NCBI RefSeq assembly: GCF_030651625.1 | Contig: NZ_JAUSCF010000031.1 | Coordinates: 62,001-126,000, forward strand | Direction: 5' to 3' | DNA length: 64,000 nucleotides | Origin: Hydrogenophaga sp. | Lineage (GTDB): Bacteria > Pseudomonadota > Gammaproteobacteria > Burkholderiales > Burkholderiaceae_C | Shown here: positions 46,577 to 56,439 of the stretch, one piece after another | How the letters are laid out: each line of letters opens with the position of its first letter | Numbering within the stretch: position 1 is the first letter of the stretch | The notes under the pieces: model-generated | The model's database searches: none | Told to the model about the DNA's origin: nothing | The model's input: only the letters and a program-made list of their open reading frames with translations | Translations under genes and position numbers: made by a program

Positions 46577-47962
46577 ATGACGCAGCGCATCGAACATGAC
46601 AGCATGGGGCCCATGGAGGTGCCATCAGAGCGGCTGTGGGGTGCACAGACTCAGCGATCGCTCCAACACTTCGCCATTTCCACCGAAAAGATGCCTCCTG
46701 AATTGATTCGGGCGTTGGCGCTTGTAAAAAAAGCGTGTGCCGAGATCAATCAGCAGTTGGCTGGTTTGCCATCCGACAAGGCAGCGGCCATTTCAACAGC
46801 GGCTGACGAGGTGATCGCAGGGCTGCATGCCGCTGAGTTCCCCCTGGCGATCTGGCAGACCGGCTCAGGCACACAAACCAACATGAACATGAATGAGGTG
46901 CTGGCCAACCGCGCCAGCGAGTTGCTGGGTGGTAAGCGAGGTGTCGATCGCATGGTGCACCCCAATGACGATGTCAATCGCAGCCAGTCCTCCAATGATG
47001 TGTTTCCGACGGCCATGCATCTGGCGGCGGTGGAGGGCGTGGGGAACCGGCTGTTGCCCGGGCTCGAGCGCCTTCGGGCTGAGCTCGAACGCAAGCGACA
47101 CGCCTTTGACGACATCGTGAAAATCGGTCGCACGCATTTGCAGGACGCCACGCCGCTGACTTTGGGGCAGGAAATTTCAGGGTGGGTGACGCAGCTCACC
47201 CATGGACAGCGGCACATTCGTCAATCGTTGCCGCACCTTTGCGAACTGGCATTGGGAGGCACGGCGGTGGGCACGGGGCTCAACGCGCCGCCCGGGTTTG
47301 GAGATGCTGTGACGGAACAATTGGCGCAGGAGACCGGATTGCCCTTGGTGAGTGCTCCCAACAAGTTCGAGGCGCTGGCCGCTTGTGACGCGCTCGTTCA
47401 TGCCCACGGCTCGCTGAAGACGCTGGCCGTGAGTCTGATGAAGATCGCCAATGATGTGCGCTGGCTTGCCAGTGGCCCTCGCAGTGGTTTGGGCGAGCTG
47501 ACGATCCCGGAAAACGAGCCCGGTTCTTCCATCATGCCGGGCAAAGTGAACCCGACCCAGTGTGAAGCGCTGACCATGGCATGTGTGCAAGTGCTCGGGA
47601 ATGATGTGACGATTGGCCTGGGCGGCGCGTCAGGCAACTTTCAGCTCAATGTTTTTCGCCCAGTGGTAGTACACAACTTTCTTCTGAGTGTGCGACTGCT
47701 GGCAGATGGCATGGACAGCTTCGAGCGCCACTGCGTCAGAGGCATCGAGCCCAACCGGGCACGGATCACCGAGCTGGTGAATCAATCCCTGATGCTGGTG
47801 ACGGCCCTGAATCCGCACATTGGGTATGACCGTGCGGCCGAGATCGCCAAGAAGGCACATGCCGAAGGCTCGAGCCTGAAGGCCGCTGCGCTGGGGCTGG
47901 GCTATGTGACCGCTGAACAGTTTGATCAGTGGGTCGTGCCGGCAAACATGGTCGGGCGGTAG
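46577..47962 (+). CDS. fumC: Fumarate hydratase, class II
   Basis: This 461-residue iron-free, oxygen-stable fumarase belongs to the aspartase/fumarase superfamily. The signature [13 protein letters not shown] (catalytic Ser loop) is near residue 315, with [14 protein letters not shown] (about 137-150) and [20 protein letters not shown] (about 184-205) before it. The ATG 46577 has AAGGAG 6 bp upstream. A longer open frame running back to 45077 is antisense to the class I fumarase and is not real. FumC commonly backs up the Fe-S enzyme under iron limitation or oxidative stress. Confidence 0.97.
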   Translation: MTQRIEHDSMGPMEVPSERLWGAQTQRSLQHFAISTEKMPPELIRALALVKKACAEINQQLAGLPSDKAAAISTAADEVIAGLHAAEFPLAIWQTGSGTQTNMNMNEVLANRASELLGGKRGVDRMVHPNDDVNRSQSSNDVFPTAMHLAAVEGVGNRLLPGLERLRAELERKRHAFDDIVKIGRTHLQDATPLTLGQEISGWVTQLTHGQRHIRQSLPHLCELALGGTAVGTGLNAPPGFGDAVTEQLAQETGLPLVSAPNKFEALAACDALVHAHGSLKTLAVSLMKIANDVRWLASGPRSGLGELTIPENEPGSSIMPGKVNPTQCEALTMACVQVLGNDVTIGLGGASGNFQLNVFRPVVVHNFLLSVRLLADGMDSFERHCVRGIEPNRARITELVNQSLMLVTALNPHIGYDRAAEIAKKAHAEGSSLKAAALGLGYVTAEQFDQWVVPANMVGR

Positions 47963-47981
47963 AAGCGTGCGATGGACAGGC

Positions 47982-48872
47982 TCAGCCTGGCTGGCCGTGC
48001 CCTGATGGTTTGGCTGCATCCATCGCCCCAGCCAGGCTGGATGAGCGCAACAGGGTCTTGAGCTCCCCAATCTCCTGCCGCAGCGACTGGACCTCTGCGT
48101 GCAGCTGATGCTCGATGGACTGACCCACGGTCTCCACCGCGCCCACCGTGGCCTGGTGTTCGCTTTCACTGAACGTCTGCATCGCGTTCACGATGATCGC
48201 GATGAACAGGTTGAGCATGGTGAAGGTGGCGAACAGGATGAACGGAATGAAGAATGCCCATGCGTAGGGCGACTCTTCCATCACCGGGCGAGAAATGCCC
48301 ATCGACCAACTCTCCAGCGTCATGACCTGGAACAGGGTGTAGAGCGAGCGTCCCAGGTGGCCAAACCAGTCCGGGAATTGCTGGCCAAACAGGTGCGTGG
48401 CGATCACGGCGAACACATAGAACACCAGCAGCAGCACCATCGCAATGGAGGACAGGCCCGGTATAGCCGACAGGAGGGCGCCTACCACCCGCCGCATGGA
48501 TGGCACGATGGTGAGCACACGCAGCACACGCAGCACACGCAGGGCTCGAAGGACCGCAAACGGTCCGCTGGCCGGTATCAGTGCGATGGTCACAACGGCA
48601 AAATCGAACAGGCTCCAGGGATCGCGAAAGAAGGCGCTGCGATGAACATAAAGGCGAACCGCCAGTTCAACGACGAAGATGCCAAGGATGAACTTGTCCA
48701 CGGCCAGCAGCCAGGGACCCACCCTCGACATCACGCTGGCTGAAGTCTCCAGGCCCATGAGTACCGCATTGAGGACGATCAGCGCCAGAATACCGTGCTG
48801 GACAATCGGTCGGGACAGGAAAGCATGGCAGCGTTGGCGGAGTCCGTCGGGAGGCAGGGTGTCGGTGGACAT
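47982..48872 (-). CDS. Bacterial voltage-gated sodium channel (NaChBac/NavAb type)
   Basis: This 296-residue six-helix ion channel subunit would assemble as a tetramer. Voltage-sensor helix S4 has arginines at 109, 112, 115 and 118 (every third residue) plus Arg127-128. The pore loop carries TLESWSM at 185-191, exactly the selectivity filter of BacNav channels rather than the TVGYG of potassium channels. S6 (FFIPFILFATFTMLNLFIAIIVNAM) is followed by a C-terminal coiled coil (about 245-275), which in this family stabilises the tetramer. A role in Na+ entry linked to motility or pH homeostasis is inferred from alkaliphile homologues. Confidence 0.9.
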   Translation of the reverse strand: MSTDTLPPDGLRQRCHAFLSRPIVQHGILALIVLNAVLMGLETSASVMSRVGPWLLAVDKFILGIFVVELAVRLYVHRSAFFRDPWSLFDFAVVTIALIPASGPFAVLRALRVLRVLRVLTIVPSMRRVVGALLSAIPGLSSIAMVLLLVFYVFAVIATHLFGQQFPDWFGHLGRSLYTLFQVMTLESWSMGISRPVMEESPYAWAFFIPFILFATFTMLNLFIAIIVNAMQTFSESEHQATVGAVETVGQSIEHQLHAEVQSLRQEIGELKTLLRSSSLAGAMDAAKPSGHGQPG

Positions 48873-49153
48873 GGTGATTGGCTGAAGGACCGAAAGGACA
48901 AACTTCGCATTTTAAGGATTTGAAGGCTTTCCTCGAGGGCGTATCGGTATGCAGAGGCCTCCTTTTCGGCGGCGTCCTGGTGGCACTGCGTGCCGATCAC
49001 AGGCAAGGCCGGATGGGGCATGTTCCAGAAAAGGCCACAGTTTTCGATTCACGTCCTTCAGGCCTGATGGCGTATACCATGTAAGTGGCTCGTAAGAGCC
49101 TTTGAGCACAGTCGCTGGCGAACCTGAACCCACAACATTGAAGGAGACTGCCC

Positions 49154-51148
49154 ATGTCTGCACCCTCGTCGTCCATTGAGTCCACGCTGGTCGAAAATCG
49201 TGTTTTCGAACCCGCTGAAGCGTTCGTGAAGCGCGCTCGCGTGTCTGGCATGGCGGCCTATGATGCCCTGTGTGCAGAGGCAGAAAGCGACTTCGAAGGC
49301 TTCTGGGCCAGGCTGGCGCGTGAATCACTGACATGGCACAAGCCCTTCAGCAAAACGCTGGATGAATCGAACGCACCGTTCTACAAATGGTTTGAAGATG
49401 GCGAGCTGAATGCCTCTTACAACTGCCTGGATCGGCACATGGGCACGCCGGTCGAGAACAAGACGGCCATCATCTTCGAGGCTGACGGCGGCGAGGTGAG
49501 CAAGGTCACGTACAAGGAACTCCTGGCCAAGGTATCGCAGTTTGCAAACGCACTCAAGGCCAAGGGTGTGAAGAAGGGTGACCGGGTGGTCATCTACATG
49601 CCCATGACAGTGGAGGGCGTGGTGGCGATGCAGGCCTGTGCTCGCATCGGAGCAACCCACAGTGTGGTGTTTGGCGGTTTTTCGGCGAAGGCCCTGCAAG
49701 AGCGTATTCAAGGCGCAGGTGCTGTGGCCGTGATCACCGCCAACTACCAGTTGCGTGGGGGCAAGGAGTTGCCTCTGAAATCGATCGTTGATGAAGGCAT
49801 CGCCATGGGCGGATGCGAATGCGTCAAGAACGTGCTGGTGTTTCAGCGCACCCAGACCGCCTGCAACATGGTGGCGGGTCGTGACAGCTTCATGCACGAA
49901 GCCATGGCGGCGGAATCCACCGACTGTCCTGCCGAGATGGTGGGCGCGGAACATCCGCTGTTCGTGCTGTACACCTCTGGCTCCACCGGCAAGCCAAAAG
50001 GTGTGCAGCACAGCACCGCCGGCTACCTGCTGTGGGCGAACCTCACCATGCAGTGGACGTTCGACCTGCAGGACGATGACATCTTCTGGTGCACTGCCGA
50101 CATCGGCTGGATCACCGGTCACAGCTATGTGGCCTACGGCCCGCTCGCCGCCGGCGCCACTCAGATCGTGTTTGAAGGCGTGCCCACCTTCCCGAATGCC
50201 GGGCGCTTCTGGCAGATGATCGAACGACACAAGTGCACCATCTTCTACACGGCGCCCACGGCCATTCGTTCGCTGATCAAGGCGGCGGAAGGGGACGAGA
50301 AGGTGCATCCCGCCCGCTCGGACCTCTCCAGCCTGCGCATTCTGGGTTCGGTGGGAGAGCCCATCAACCCAGAAGCCTGGATGTGGTACTACAAGCATGT
50401 GGGAGGCGAGCGCTGCCCCATCGTGGACACGTTCTGGCAGACCGAGACCGGTGGCCACATGATCACGCCGTTGCCGGGCGCCACACCGCTGGTGCCGGGT
50501 TCCTGCACATTGCCACTGCCAGGCATCGCCGCCGCCATTGTCGACGAGACCGGCAATGACGTGCCGAATGGTGCGGGCGGTATTCTGGTCGTGAAGAAAC
50601 CCTGGCCCTCGATGATCCGCACCATATGGGGTGAGCCCGAGCGTTTCAAGAAGAGCTACTTCCCGGAAGAGCTCAAAGGCTACTACCTGGCTGGCGACGG
50701 AGCGGTGCGCAGCGTAGACCGGGGTTACTTCCGCATCACTGGGCGTATCGACGACGTGCTCAATGTTTCGGGTCACCGCATGGGCACCATGGAGATCGAG
50801 TCGGCGCTGGTTGGCAAGACAGACCTGGTGGCAGAAGCGGCCGTGGTGGGACGTCCGGACGATGTGACCGGGGAAGCCATCGTGGCATTTGTGGTGCTCA
50901 AGCGTTCGGTGCCCACAGGTGACGAGGCCAAGGCCATCGCCAATGAGTTGCGCAACTGGGTCGGCAAAGAAATTGGCCCGATTGCCAAGCCGAAAGAAAT
51001 CCGGTTTGGTGAGAACCTGCCCAAGACCCGATCTGGCAAGATCATGCGGCGTTTGCTGCGGGCATTGGCCAAGGGCGAGGCCATCACGCAGGACACGTCG
51101 ACCCTGGAAAATCCGGCCATTCTTGAACAGTTGGCCAAAACCAACTGA
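49154..51148 (+). CDS. acs: Acetyl-CoA synthetase
   Basis: This 664-residue AMP-forming enzyme activates acetate to acetyl-CoA. The P-loop is [12 protein letters not shown] (about 270-280), followed by [38 protein letters not shown] and [16 protein letters not shown]. The C-terminal [11 protein letters not shown] holds the Lys that is acetylated in regulation. Length is typical (about 650). The start has AAGGAG. It is divergent from the sodium channel gene, with 281 bp between, and is followed by a two-way terminator. Confidence 0.96.
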   Translation: MSAPSSSIESTLVENRVFEPAEAFVKRARVSGMAAYDALCAEAESDFEGFWARLARESLTWHKPFSKTLDESNAPFYKWFEDGELNASYNCLDRHMGTPVENKTAIIFEADGGEVSKVTYKELLAKVSQFANALKAKGVKKGDRVVIYMPMTVEGVVAMQACARIGATHSVVFGGFSAKALQERIQGAGAVAVITANYQLRGGKELPLKSIVDEGIAMGGCECVKNVLVFQRTQTACNMVAGRDSFMHEAMAAESTDCPAEMVGAEHPLFVLYTSGSTGKPKGVQHSTAGYLLWANLTMQWTFDLQDDDIFWCTADIGWITGHSYVAYGPLAAGATQIVFEGVPTFPNAGRFWQMIERHKCTIFYTAPTAIRSLIKAAEGDEKVHPARSDLSSLRILGSVGEPINPEAWMWYYKHVGGERCPIVDTFWQTETGGHMITPLPGATPLVPGSCTLPLPGIAAAIVDETGNDVPNGAGGILVVKKPWPSMIRTIWGEPERFKKSYFPEELKGYYLAGDGAVRSVDRGYFRITGRIDDVLNVSGHRMGTMEIESALVGKTDLVAEAAVVGRPDDVTGEAIVAFVVLKRSVPTGDEAKAIANELRNWVGKEIGPIAKPKEIRFGENLPKTRSGKIMRRLLRALAKGEAITQDTSTLENPAILEQLAKTN

Positions 51149-51166
51149 TTCGTCTGGGGCTTCAGC

Positions 51167-51200
51167 CAACAAAAAACCCGCTGCTGCGGGTTTTTTGTTG
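51167..51200. terminator. Bidirectional terminator between acs and cytochrome c gene
   Basis: CAACAAAAAACCCGC and GCGGGTTTTTTGTTG form a perfect 15-bp stem around TGCT. The A run and T run let it work for acs on the plus strand and the cytochrome gene on the minus strand. Confidence 0.93.
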
Positions 51201-51213
51201 AGTCTGTCCTGGC

Positions 51214-51519
51214 TTACTTGTGTGACATGACCCAAGCGGCAAGTATTTTTGCTTCAGCTTCGCTGACCTGAGGATTGGCGGGCATGGGAATGGCGCCCCA
51301 TACGCCTGAACCACCTTTGATGATTTTTACAGCGAGGGCATCCACCGCTTTGGCGTCAGCCCCGTATTTTTGGGCCACGTCTTTGTACGACGGCCCCACC
51401 AGCTTCTTGTCCACTGCGTGGCAGGCCATGCAGTTCTTGCTCTTGGCCAGCGCTGCGTCGGCCAGGGCAGTTGCGGAAAAAGCGGTCAGGGCGGCCATAA
51501 TCAGGAGAGCGCGTTTCAT
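51214..51519 (-). CDS. Small class I cytochrome c (c-551/c-552 type)
   Basis: This 101-residue periplasmic electron carrier has a signal peptide (about 1-22, ending ALADAALA). The haem-binding motif is CMACH (residues 30-34) and the axial Met lies in GAIPMPANP near residue 79. KLVGPSYKDVAQKY is typical of c-551/c-552 proteins. It may donate electrons to cytochrome oxidase or peroxidase. It stands alone on the minus strand behind a shared terminator. Confidence 0.92.
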   Translation of the reverse strand: MKRALLIMAALTAFSATALADAALAKSKNCMACHAVDKKLVGPSYKDVAQKYGADAKAVDALAVKIIKGGSGVWGAIPMPANPQVSEAEAKILAAWVMSHK

Positions 51520-51641
51520 GGTGGTGTCCTTACGGTTGTTTGGAATGCTCGTCTGGTCTGGATTCTAGCGATCGGAACGCCGTTGAAACGCCCGCTTACA
51601 GTTTCTTGCCGGGCTTTATCGGACCTTTACCGGAGGGTGTG

Positions 51642-51881
51642 ATGTATTTACTGATATTGGGCATCGGCCTGATGCTGCTGAAGTATTTCGAGATCGGCTT
51701 CGTGGCCGAACTCTCGTGGTTGTGGGTGCTGGCGCCATTTGGACTGGCCGTGGCGTGGTGGGCCTGGGCCGATACGAGTGGCTACACCAAGCGCAAGGCC
51801 ATGGAAAAGATGGACCAGAAAAAAAAGGACCGCCTGGAAAAGCAGCGAGCCGCTCTGGGCATCAAGCCCAGGCGTCGCTGA
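51642..51881 (+). CDS. Small Trp-rich membrane protein (TIGR04438-like)
   Basis: This 79-residue protein has two membrane segments (about residues 2-14 and 21-42), with a cluster of tryptophans in LSWLWVLAPFGLAVAWWAWAD. A strongly basic C-terminal tail follows (TKRKAMEKMDQKKKDRLEKQRAALGIKPRRR region). It matches a small Trp-rich family seen in Burkholderiales with no known function. ATG 51642 has GGAGG 8 bp upstream; longer starts lack support. Confidence 0.8.
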   Translation: MYLLILGIGLMLLKYFEIGFVAELSWLWVLAPFGLAVAWWAWADTSGYTKRKAMEKMDQKKKDRLEKQRAALGIKPRRR

Positions 51882-52004
51882 TGTCAGGAGCCTGAACACG
51901 TTCTTGCTCCTTGCAGTTGAGTGCGGCCTCCGGCAAAAAGTTGGGGTGCAGATGGCCTTGGCTCGAAGTCGAGCCGGGCCACGGCACCCCACTTGCGCGA
52001 TTGC

Positions 52005-53711
52005 TCAATAGTTGTCCAGCACGGCGCCTTTGCTGGCGCTGGACGCATTGAAGGCAAACTTGGCCTGCACGCCCCGCGTGTAGCGCGGGGCAGGGGCTGT
52101 CCATGCTGCACGACGTTTCTCGATTTCCGCCTGAGGCACGTTGAGCTCCAGCAATAGCCGATGCGCGTCGATGGTGATGCTGTCGCCTTCATTCACAAAG
52201 GCGATCGTGCCGCCCGCTGCGGCTTCTGGTGCCACGTGGCCCACCACCATGCCCCATGTCCCACCGCTGAAGCGACCGTCGGTGATCAGGCCGACGCTTT
52301 CACCCAGACCGGCGCCGATCAGTGCACCGGTAGGCGCGAGCATCTCTGGCATGCCCGGACCGCCTTTCGGACCCAGGTAGCGCAACACCATCACGTCGCC
52401 GGCCTTGATCTTGCCATCGAGGATGGCCTGCAGTGCAGACTGCTCGTCGTCGAACACCCGCGCCGGGCCGGTCATCACCGGGTTCTTCAGGCCGGTGATC
52501 TTGGCCACAGCGCCTTCAGGACTGAGGTTGCCTTTCAGAATCGCCAGATGGCCGTGTTCGTACATGGGCTTGTCTAAGGGGCGGATCACGTCCTGGTCGG
52601 CGCGCGGTGCATCGGGCACGTCTTTCAGCACTTCCGCGATGGTCTGACCGCTGATGGTCAGGCAGTCACCGTGCAGCAGTCCGGCGTTGAGCAGCACCTT
52701 CATGACCTGTGGAATGCCGCCCGCTTTGTGCAGGTCGACCGCGAGGTACTTGCCGCTGGGCTTCAGGTCGCACAGCACGGGTGTCTTCTGGCGCACGCGC
52801 TCGAAGTCGTCGATGGTCCATTCGACTTCCGCCGCGTGAGCAATGGCAAGGAAGTGCAACACCGCATTGGTCGATCCACCGGTGGCCATGATCACTGCCA
52901 CAGCATTTTCAATCGCCTTCTTGGTCACGATGTCACGCGGCTTGATGTCCTTCTTGATGGCTTCGATCAGCACCTTGGCCGACTCCTTGGCCGAGTTCAT
53001 CTTTTCGTCGTGTGGATTGGCCATGGTGGACGAGTAAGGCAGCGAAATGCCCAGCGCCTCGAACGCACTCGACATGGTGTTGGCGGTGTACATGCCACCG
53101 CAAGAGCCGGTGCCGGGGATGGCCCGCATTTCGATCTCGCGCAGGTCTGCATCACTCAGATTGCCGGCCGCGTTCTGCCCCACAGCCTCGAACACGCTCA
53201 CGATGTTCAGATCCTGGCCCTTCCAGTGTCCTGGCAGGATCGTGCCGCCATAGACATAGATGGCGGGCACATTGGCGCGCAGCATGCCCATCAGGCCACC
53301 GGGCATGTTCTTGTCGCAGCCTCCAACCACCAGCACGCCGTCCATCCACTGGCCACCAACGCAGGTTTCAATGCAGTCCGAAATCACCTCGCGGCTGACC
53401 AGCGAGTACTTCATGCCTTCGGTACCCATGGCCATGCCGTCGGAGATGGTGGGGGTGCCGAAGACCTGTGCGTTGCCTCCGGCTTCTTCAATGCCGGCGA
53501 TGGCCGCATCGGCCAGCTTCTGCAAGCCGGAGTTGCAGGGGGTGATGGTGCTGTGGCCGTTGGCCACGCCCACCATCGGCTTGACGAAGTCACCTTCCTC
53601 GTAGCCCATGGCGTAGTACATGGAACGGTTGGGCGCGCGGTATTTGCCTTGGGTGATATGAGCACTGCGGCTGTTGATGGGCTTGATCGGAATGGTTTTG
53701 CTGTCGGCCAT
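52005..53711 (-). CDS. ilvD: Dihydroxy-acid dehydratase
   Basis: This 568-residue Fe-S enzyme performs the third step of isoleucine and valine synthesis. Cluster Cys lie in [19 protein letters not shown] and [35 protein letters not shown] near the C-terminus is typical. Length is normal for the family. ATG 53711 was chosen at the family start; the open frame running back to 54524 is antisense to the LysR gene. It is divergent from that LysR gene, with 94 bp between. Confidence 0.96.
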   Translation of the reverse strand: MADSKTIPIKPINSRSAHITQGKYRAPNRSMYYAMGYEEGDFVKPMVGVANGHSTITPCNSGLQKLADAAIAGIEEAGGNAQVFGTPTISDGMAMGTEGMKYSLVSREVISDCIETCVGGQWMDGVLVVGGCDKNMPGGLMGMLRANVPAIYVYGGTILPGHWKGQDLNIVSVFEAVGQNAAGNLSDADLREIEMRAIPGTGSCGGMYTANTMSSAFEALGISLPYSSTMANPHDEKMNSAKESAKVLIEAIKKDIKPRDIVTKKAIENAVAVIMATGGSTNAVLHFLAIAHAAEVEWTIDDFERVRQKTPVLCDLKPSGKYLAVDLHKAGGIPQVMKVLLNAGLLHGDCLTISGQTIAEVLKDVPDAPRADQDVIRPLDKPMYEHGHLAILKGNLSPEGAVAKITGLKNPVMTGPARVFDDEQSALQAILDGKIKAGDVMVLRYLGPKGGPGMPEMLAPTGALIGAGLGESVGLITDGRFSGGTWGMVVGHVAPEAAAGGTIAFVNEGDSITIDAHRLLLELNVPQAEIEKRRAAWTAPAPRYTRGVQAKFAFNASSASKGAVLDNY

Positions 53712-53805
53712 GGTGTTGTCTCGGGGAAGGGAAAAGTAGGCAGTATGCGACACGGGCAGTTCGATTTCCAATAGTTTCGGTCGCTGAGTTTGATACGCTC
53801 GGTGA

Positions 53806-54771
53806 ATGAATGATCCATCCAGGTCACTGCGCATTGAATTGCGCCAGTGGCGCCAGTTTGTCGCGCTGGCCGAGGAACTCCACTTCGGCAGGGCAGCGGC
53901 GCGCCTGCACATGACCCAGCCACCGCTGACCCAGGCCATCGCTGGCCTGGAGGTAGCGCTGGGCGTGCGCCTTTTCGAACGCACCCGGCGCAGCGTGCAG
54001 ATCACGCCAGCTGGTGCGGCATTGTTGCCCGAGGTCCGCGAGATGCTGGCACGCGCGCAGGCGCTACCTGAACTGGCCCGCGCCGCTGCGGCTGGCGAGT
54101 TGGGAAGACTAAGGCTGGCGTTTGTTTCCACCGTGGGATTTGATCTGTTGCCGCGGTGGGTGCGGGCGTTTCGGGGACATTGGCCGCAGATCGCGCTGGA
54201 ATTGATCGAGGCCACGGGCGATGTGCAACTGGACCTCCTGGCGCGCGGTGAGGTGGACGCCGGTTTCCTCTTGCATTCACCGGGCTTTGTCGCTGCCGGG
54301 CTCACACAGACGCGCATCGCCAGTGAGCCGTTGGTGGTGGCATTGCCGGAATCCCATGCCCTTGCGATGTCTGAACGACCGCCGCTCAAGAGTCTGTTGA
54401 CCGAGCCGCTGGTGATCTTTCCCCGGCGCATTCTTCCTTCGCTGTATGACACCGTGTTTGCTCTGTACAACGCTGCAGGGCGAGTGCCGCAGGTGGCGCA
54501 GGAAGCCATCCAGATGCAGACCATCGTGAATCTGGTATCCGCTGGCCTTGGCGTGGCATGGGTTCCGCAGAGCGTGCGACAGTTTCAACGGCCCGGGATC
54601 GTGTACCGGCCTGTGGGATGGCCCAAGGGCAGGGTAGTGCCTGCCTGTGAAACCAGTCTGGTGTGGCGCCCGGATGTGGTGAGCCCGGCGCTGAACCATT
54701 TCCTGCACTTCGCCCGCGAGCAAGCTGTCACGGGGTTGCCCTCTGGCGCTCATGTTCAAAAGGCACAATAG
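53806..54771 (+). CDS. LysR family regulator next to ilvD
   Basis: This 321-residue LysR protein has a winged helix at about residues 12-70 ([48 protein letters not shown]) and a type 2 periplasmic-binding effector domain (about 98-300). The [17 protein letters not shown] form is shared with BenM/CatM/AlsR-like regulators. Position suggests control of ilvD, but its own regulon is unproven. lgt starts 5 bp after its stop, so lgt may be co-transcribed. Confidence 0.88.
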   Translation: MNDPSRSLRIELRQWRQFVALAEELHFGRAAARLHMTQPPLTQAIAGLEVALGVRLFERTRRSVQITPAGAALLPEVREMLARAQALPELARAAAAGELGRLRLAFVSTVGFDLLPRWVRAFRGHWPQIALELIEATGDVQLDLLARGEVDAGFLLHSPGFVAAGLTQTRIASEPLVVALPESHALAMSERPPLKSLLTEPLVIFPRRILPSLYDTVFALYNAAGRVPQVAQEAIQMQTIVNLVSAGLGVAWVPQSVRQFQRPGIVYRPVGWPKGRVVPACETSLVWRPDVVSPALNHFLHFAREQAVTGLPSGAHVQKAQ

Positions 54772-54776
54772 GCCAC

Positions 54777-55598
54777 ATGCTTCAACACCCGCAAATCGAT
54801 CCCGTGGCCCTGCAACTCGGTCCGCTGGCCATCCACTGGTACGGTCTGACCTATCTCGCGGCCTTCGGCCTGTTCATGTGGCTGGGCCATCTGCGCTTGC
54901 GGCATCCTGCTTTTGCTGGTGCCGGTCTTGCTCAGCCTTGGGCCAAGCGAGACGTTGAAGACATTTTGTTCCTGGGCGTACTGGGTGTGGTGGCCGGTGG
55001 CCGCCTGGGCTATTGCCTGTTCTACAAGCCCGCCTATTACCTTCAGAACCCGCTGGAGATCTTTGCCGTATGGGAAGGGGGCATGAGTTTTCATGGCGGC
55101 ATGCTGGGCGTGGCAGTGGCCATGGTGTGGTTTGCGCACAGCCGCAAGCGTCCGTTTCTTCACGTGATGGATTTTGTGGCTCCCTGTGTACCTACGGGGC
55201 TCGCCGCCGGTCGACTGGGCAACTTCATCAACGGCGAACTGTGGGGGCGGGTGTCCGATCCTTCGCTGCCCTGGGGCATGGTATTTCGGGGTGCAGGTGA
55301 CCTGCCCAGGCATCCTTCGCAGGTATATCAGTTCCTGTTGGAAGGTGTTTTGCTGTTCTTGTTGCTGTGGATCTACGCGAGGAAGAGGCATGCCACTGGC
55401 CAGGTGACAGCTGCATTTCTCTTTGGCTACGGCGTTTTCCGGTTCATTGCAGAGTATTTCCGCGAACCCGATGCACATCTCGGTCTGCTTTCGCTCGGAA
55501 TGAGCATGGGGCAATGGCTTTGCGTGCCGATGGTGCTGGGCGGGGTGGGCCTTTGGGTCTGGGCAGGGCGACGCAACACCATTGCTGAAAACGGGTAG
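54777..55598 (+). CDS. lgt: Prolipoprotein diacylglyceryl transferase
   Basis: This 273-residue inner-membrane enzyme moves a diacylglyceryl group from phosphatidylglycerol to the lipobox Cys of prolipoproteins. It has about seven membrane segments, starting [21 protein letters not shown]. The motif [13 protein letters not shown] and the Lgt signature [17 protein letters not shown] are present. ATG 54777 matches the family start. It sits 5 bp after the LysR gene. Confidence 0.96.
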   Translation: MLQHPQIDPVALQLGPLAIHWYGLTYLAAFGLFMWLGHLRLRHPAFAGAGLAQPWAKRDVEDILFLGVLGVVAGGRLGYCLFYKPAYYLQNPLEIFAVWEGGMSFHGGMLGVAVAMVWFAHSRKRPFLHVMDFVAPCVPTGLAAGRLGNFINGELWGRVSDPSLPWGMVFRGAGDLPRHPSQVYQFLLEGVLLFLLLWIYARKRHATGQVTAAFLFGYGVFRFIAEYFREPDAHLGLLSLGMSMGQWLCVPMVLGGVGLWVWAGRRNTIAENG

Positions 55599-55642
55599 AA
55601 ACCCTCAGGCGAAGGCCTTGCGTCACCACGTCGTGATGCTCA

Positions 55643-55660
55643 TAATTACCTGTAATTACA
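55643..55660. promoter_or_regulatory. Palindromic operator upstream of GntR regulator
   Basis: TAATTAC-CT-GTAATTA (55643-55658) is a perfect inverted repeat, and the overlapping TGTAATTACA (55651-55660) is itself palindromic. It lies 29-46 bp before the GntR start codon. FadR-type GntR regulators, including malonate regulators, use short palindromes of this kind. Autoregulation is inferred. Confidence 0.6.
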
Positions 55661-55688
55661 GAGCCTTCATTCGACACACCTGATCGAC

Positions 55689-56354
55689 ATGCGCGTTGTT
55701 TCCAATTCTCTCCACGATGAAGTCGCCGCGCAGTTGCGCGACCTGATCTTTTCGGGGGACCTGTTGCCAGGCGCATTCGTGGATGAAGTGGCAATCGCTG
55801 AGCGGCTGGACATATCGCGCACACCTCTTCGGGAGGCACTCAAGGTGCTGGCGGCTGAGGGTCTGGTCCGCCACGAACAGCGCAGGGGCTGCTTTGTCAA
55901 TCAGGTCACCGAGCAGGATCTGGACGACATTTTCCCCGTCATTGCACTGCTGGAAGGGCGGTGTGCGTACGAGGCGGCGCGGAACGCCACCGAGGCCGAT
56001 CTGGCGGCGCTGGAAACGCTTCACGAACGGCTCAACAAACACGCCAGCGCTGGACGCATCACGTTGTATTACGAGGTCAACTTCACCATCCACGAAGCCA
56101 TCATCACCCTGGCCAACAACCGATGGCTGGCCCAGGCGATAGCCGATCTGCGCAAGATTCTCAAGCTGGCTCGGCTTCAGCAGCTCCATGCGCCCGGCCG
56201 GTTGCAGCAAAGCCTGTCCGAACACATGGCGGTGTTTGCGGCGCTGAAGGCACGTGACCCGGAAGGTGCAGAAGCCGCCATGAGGACACATCTGACAAGG
56301 CAGCGCGAGGCCCTGCGGGAACTCGCGCGCGGTGGTCTATCGAAACTGGCATGA
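55689..56354 (+). CDS. GntR/FadR family regulator of malonate genes (MatR/MdcY-like)
   Basis: This 221-residue protein has an N-terminal winged helix (LRDLIFSGDLLPGAFVDEVAIAERLDISRTPLREALKVLAAEGLV, residues 16-60) and a C-terminal FCD ligand domain (about 76-200) with metal-binding histidines in NFTIHEAII and SEHMAVFAAL. It is the first gene before the malonyl-CoA decarboxylase and synthetase genes, the same place as matR in rhizobia. It most likely represses the cluster until malonate is present (inference from context). An operator-like palindrome lies just upstream. Confidence 0.88.
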   Translation: MRVVSNSLHDEVAAQLRDLIFSGDLLPGAFVDEVAIAERLDISRTPLREALKVLAAEGLVRHEQRRGCFVNQVTEQDLDDIFPVIALLEGRCAYEAARNATEADLAALETLHERLNKHASAGRITLYYEVNFTIHEAIITLANNRWLAQAIADLRKILKLARLQQLHAPGRLQQSLSEHMAVFAALKARDPEGAEAAMRTHLTRQREALRELARGGLSKLA

Positions 56355-56439
56355 ACGGGAAGCCAGGGCGCTCACTCACCGATTGCCGCTGGGCTGCCAG
56401 CGGTTTTGGCAGCATGCCGGTAATTCAGGGAGACACGCG

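Noticed and set aside
45077..47962. 961-residue plus-strand open frame covering the class I fumarase and fumC
   Set aside because: The first half is antisense to the class I fumarase with His/Val/Gly-rich, non-family sequence; only the part from 46577 is FumC.
49325..51235. 636-residue minus-strand open frame
   Set aside because: It is fully antisense to acs; composition is typical of a GC-rich shadow frame.
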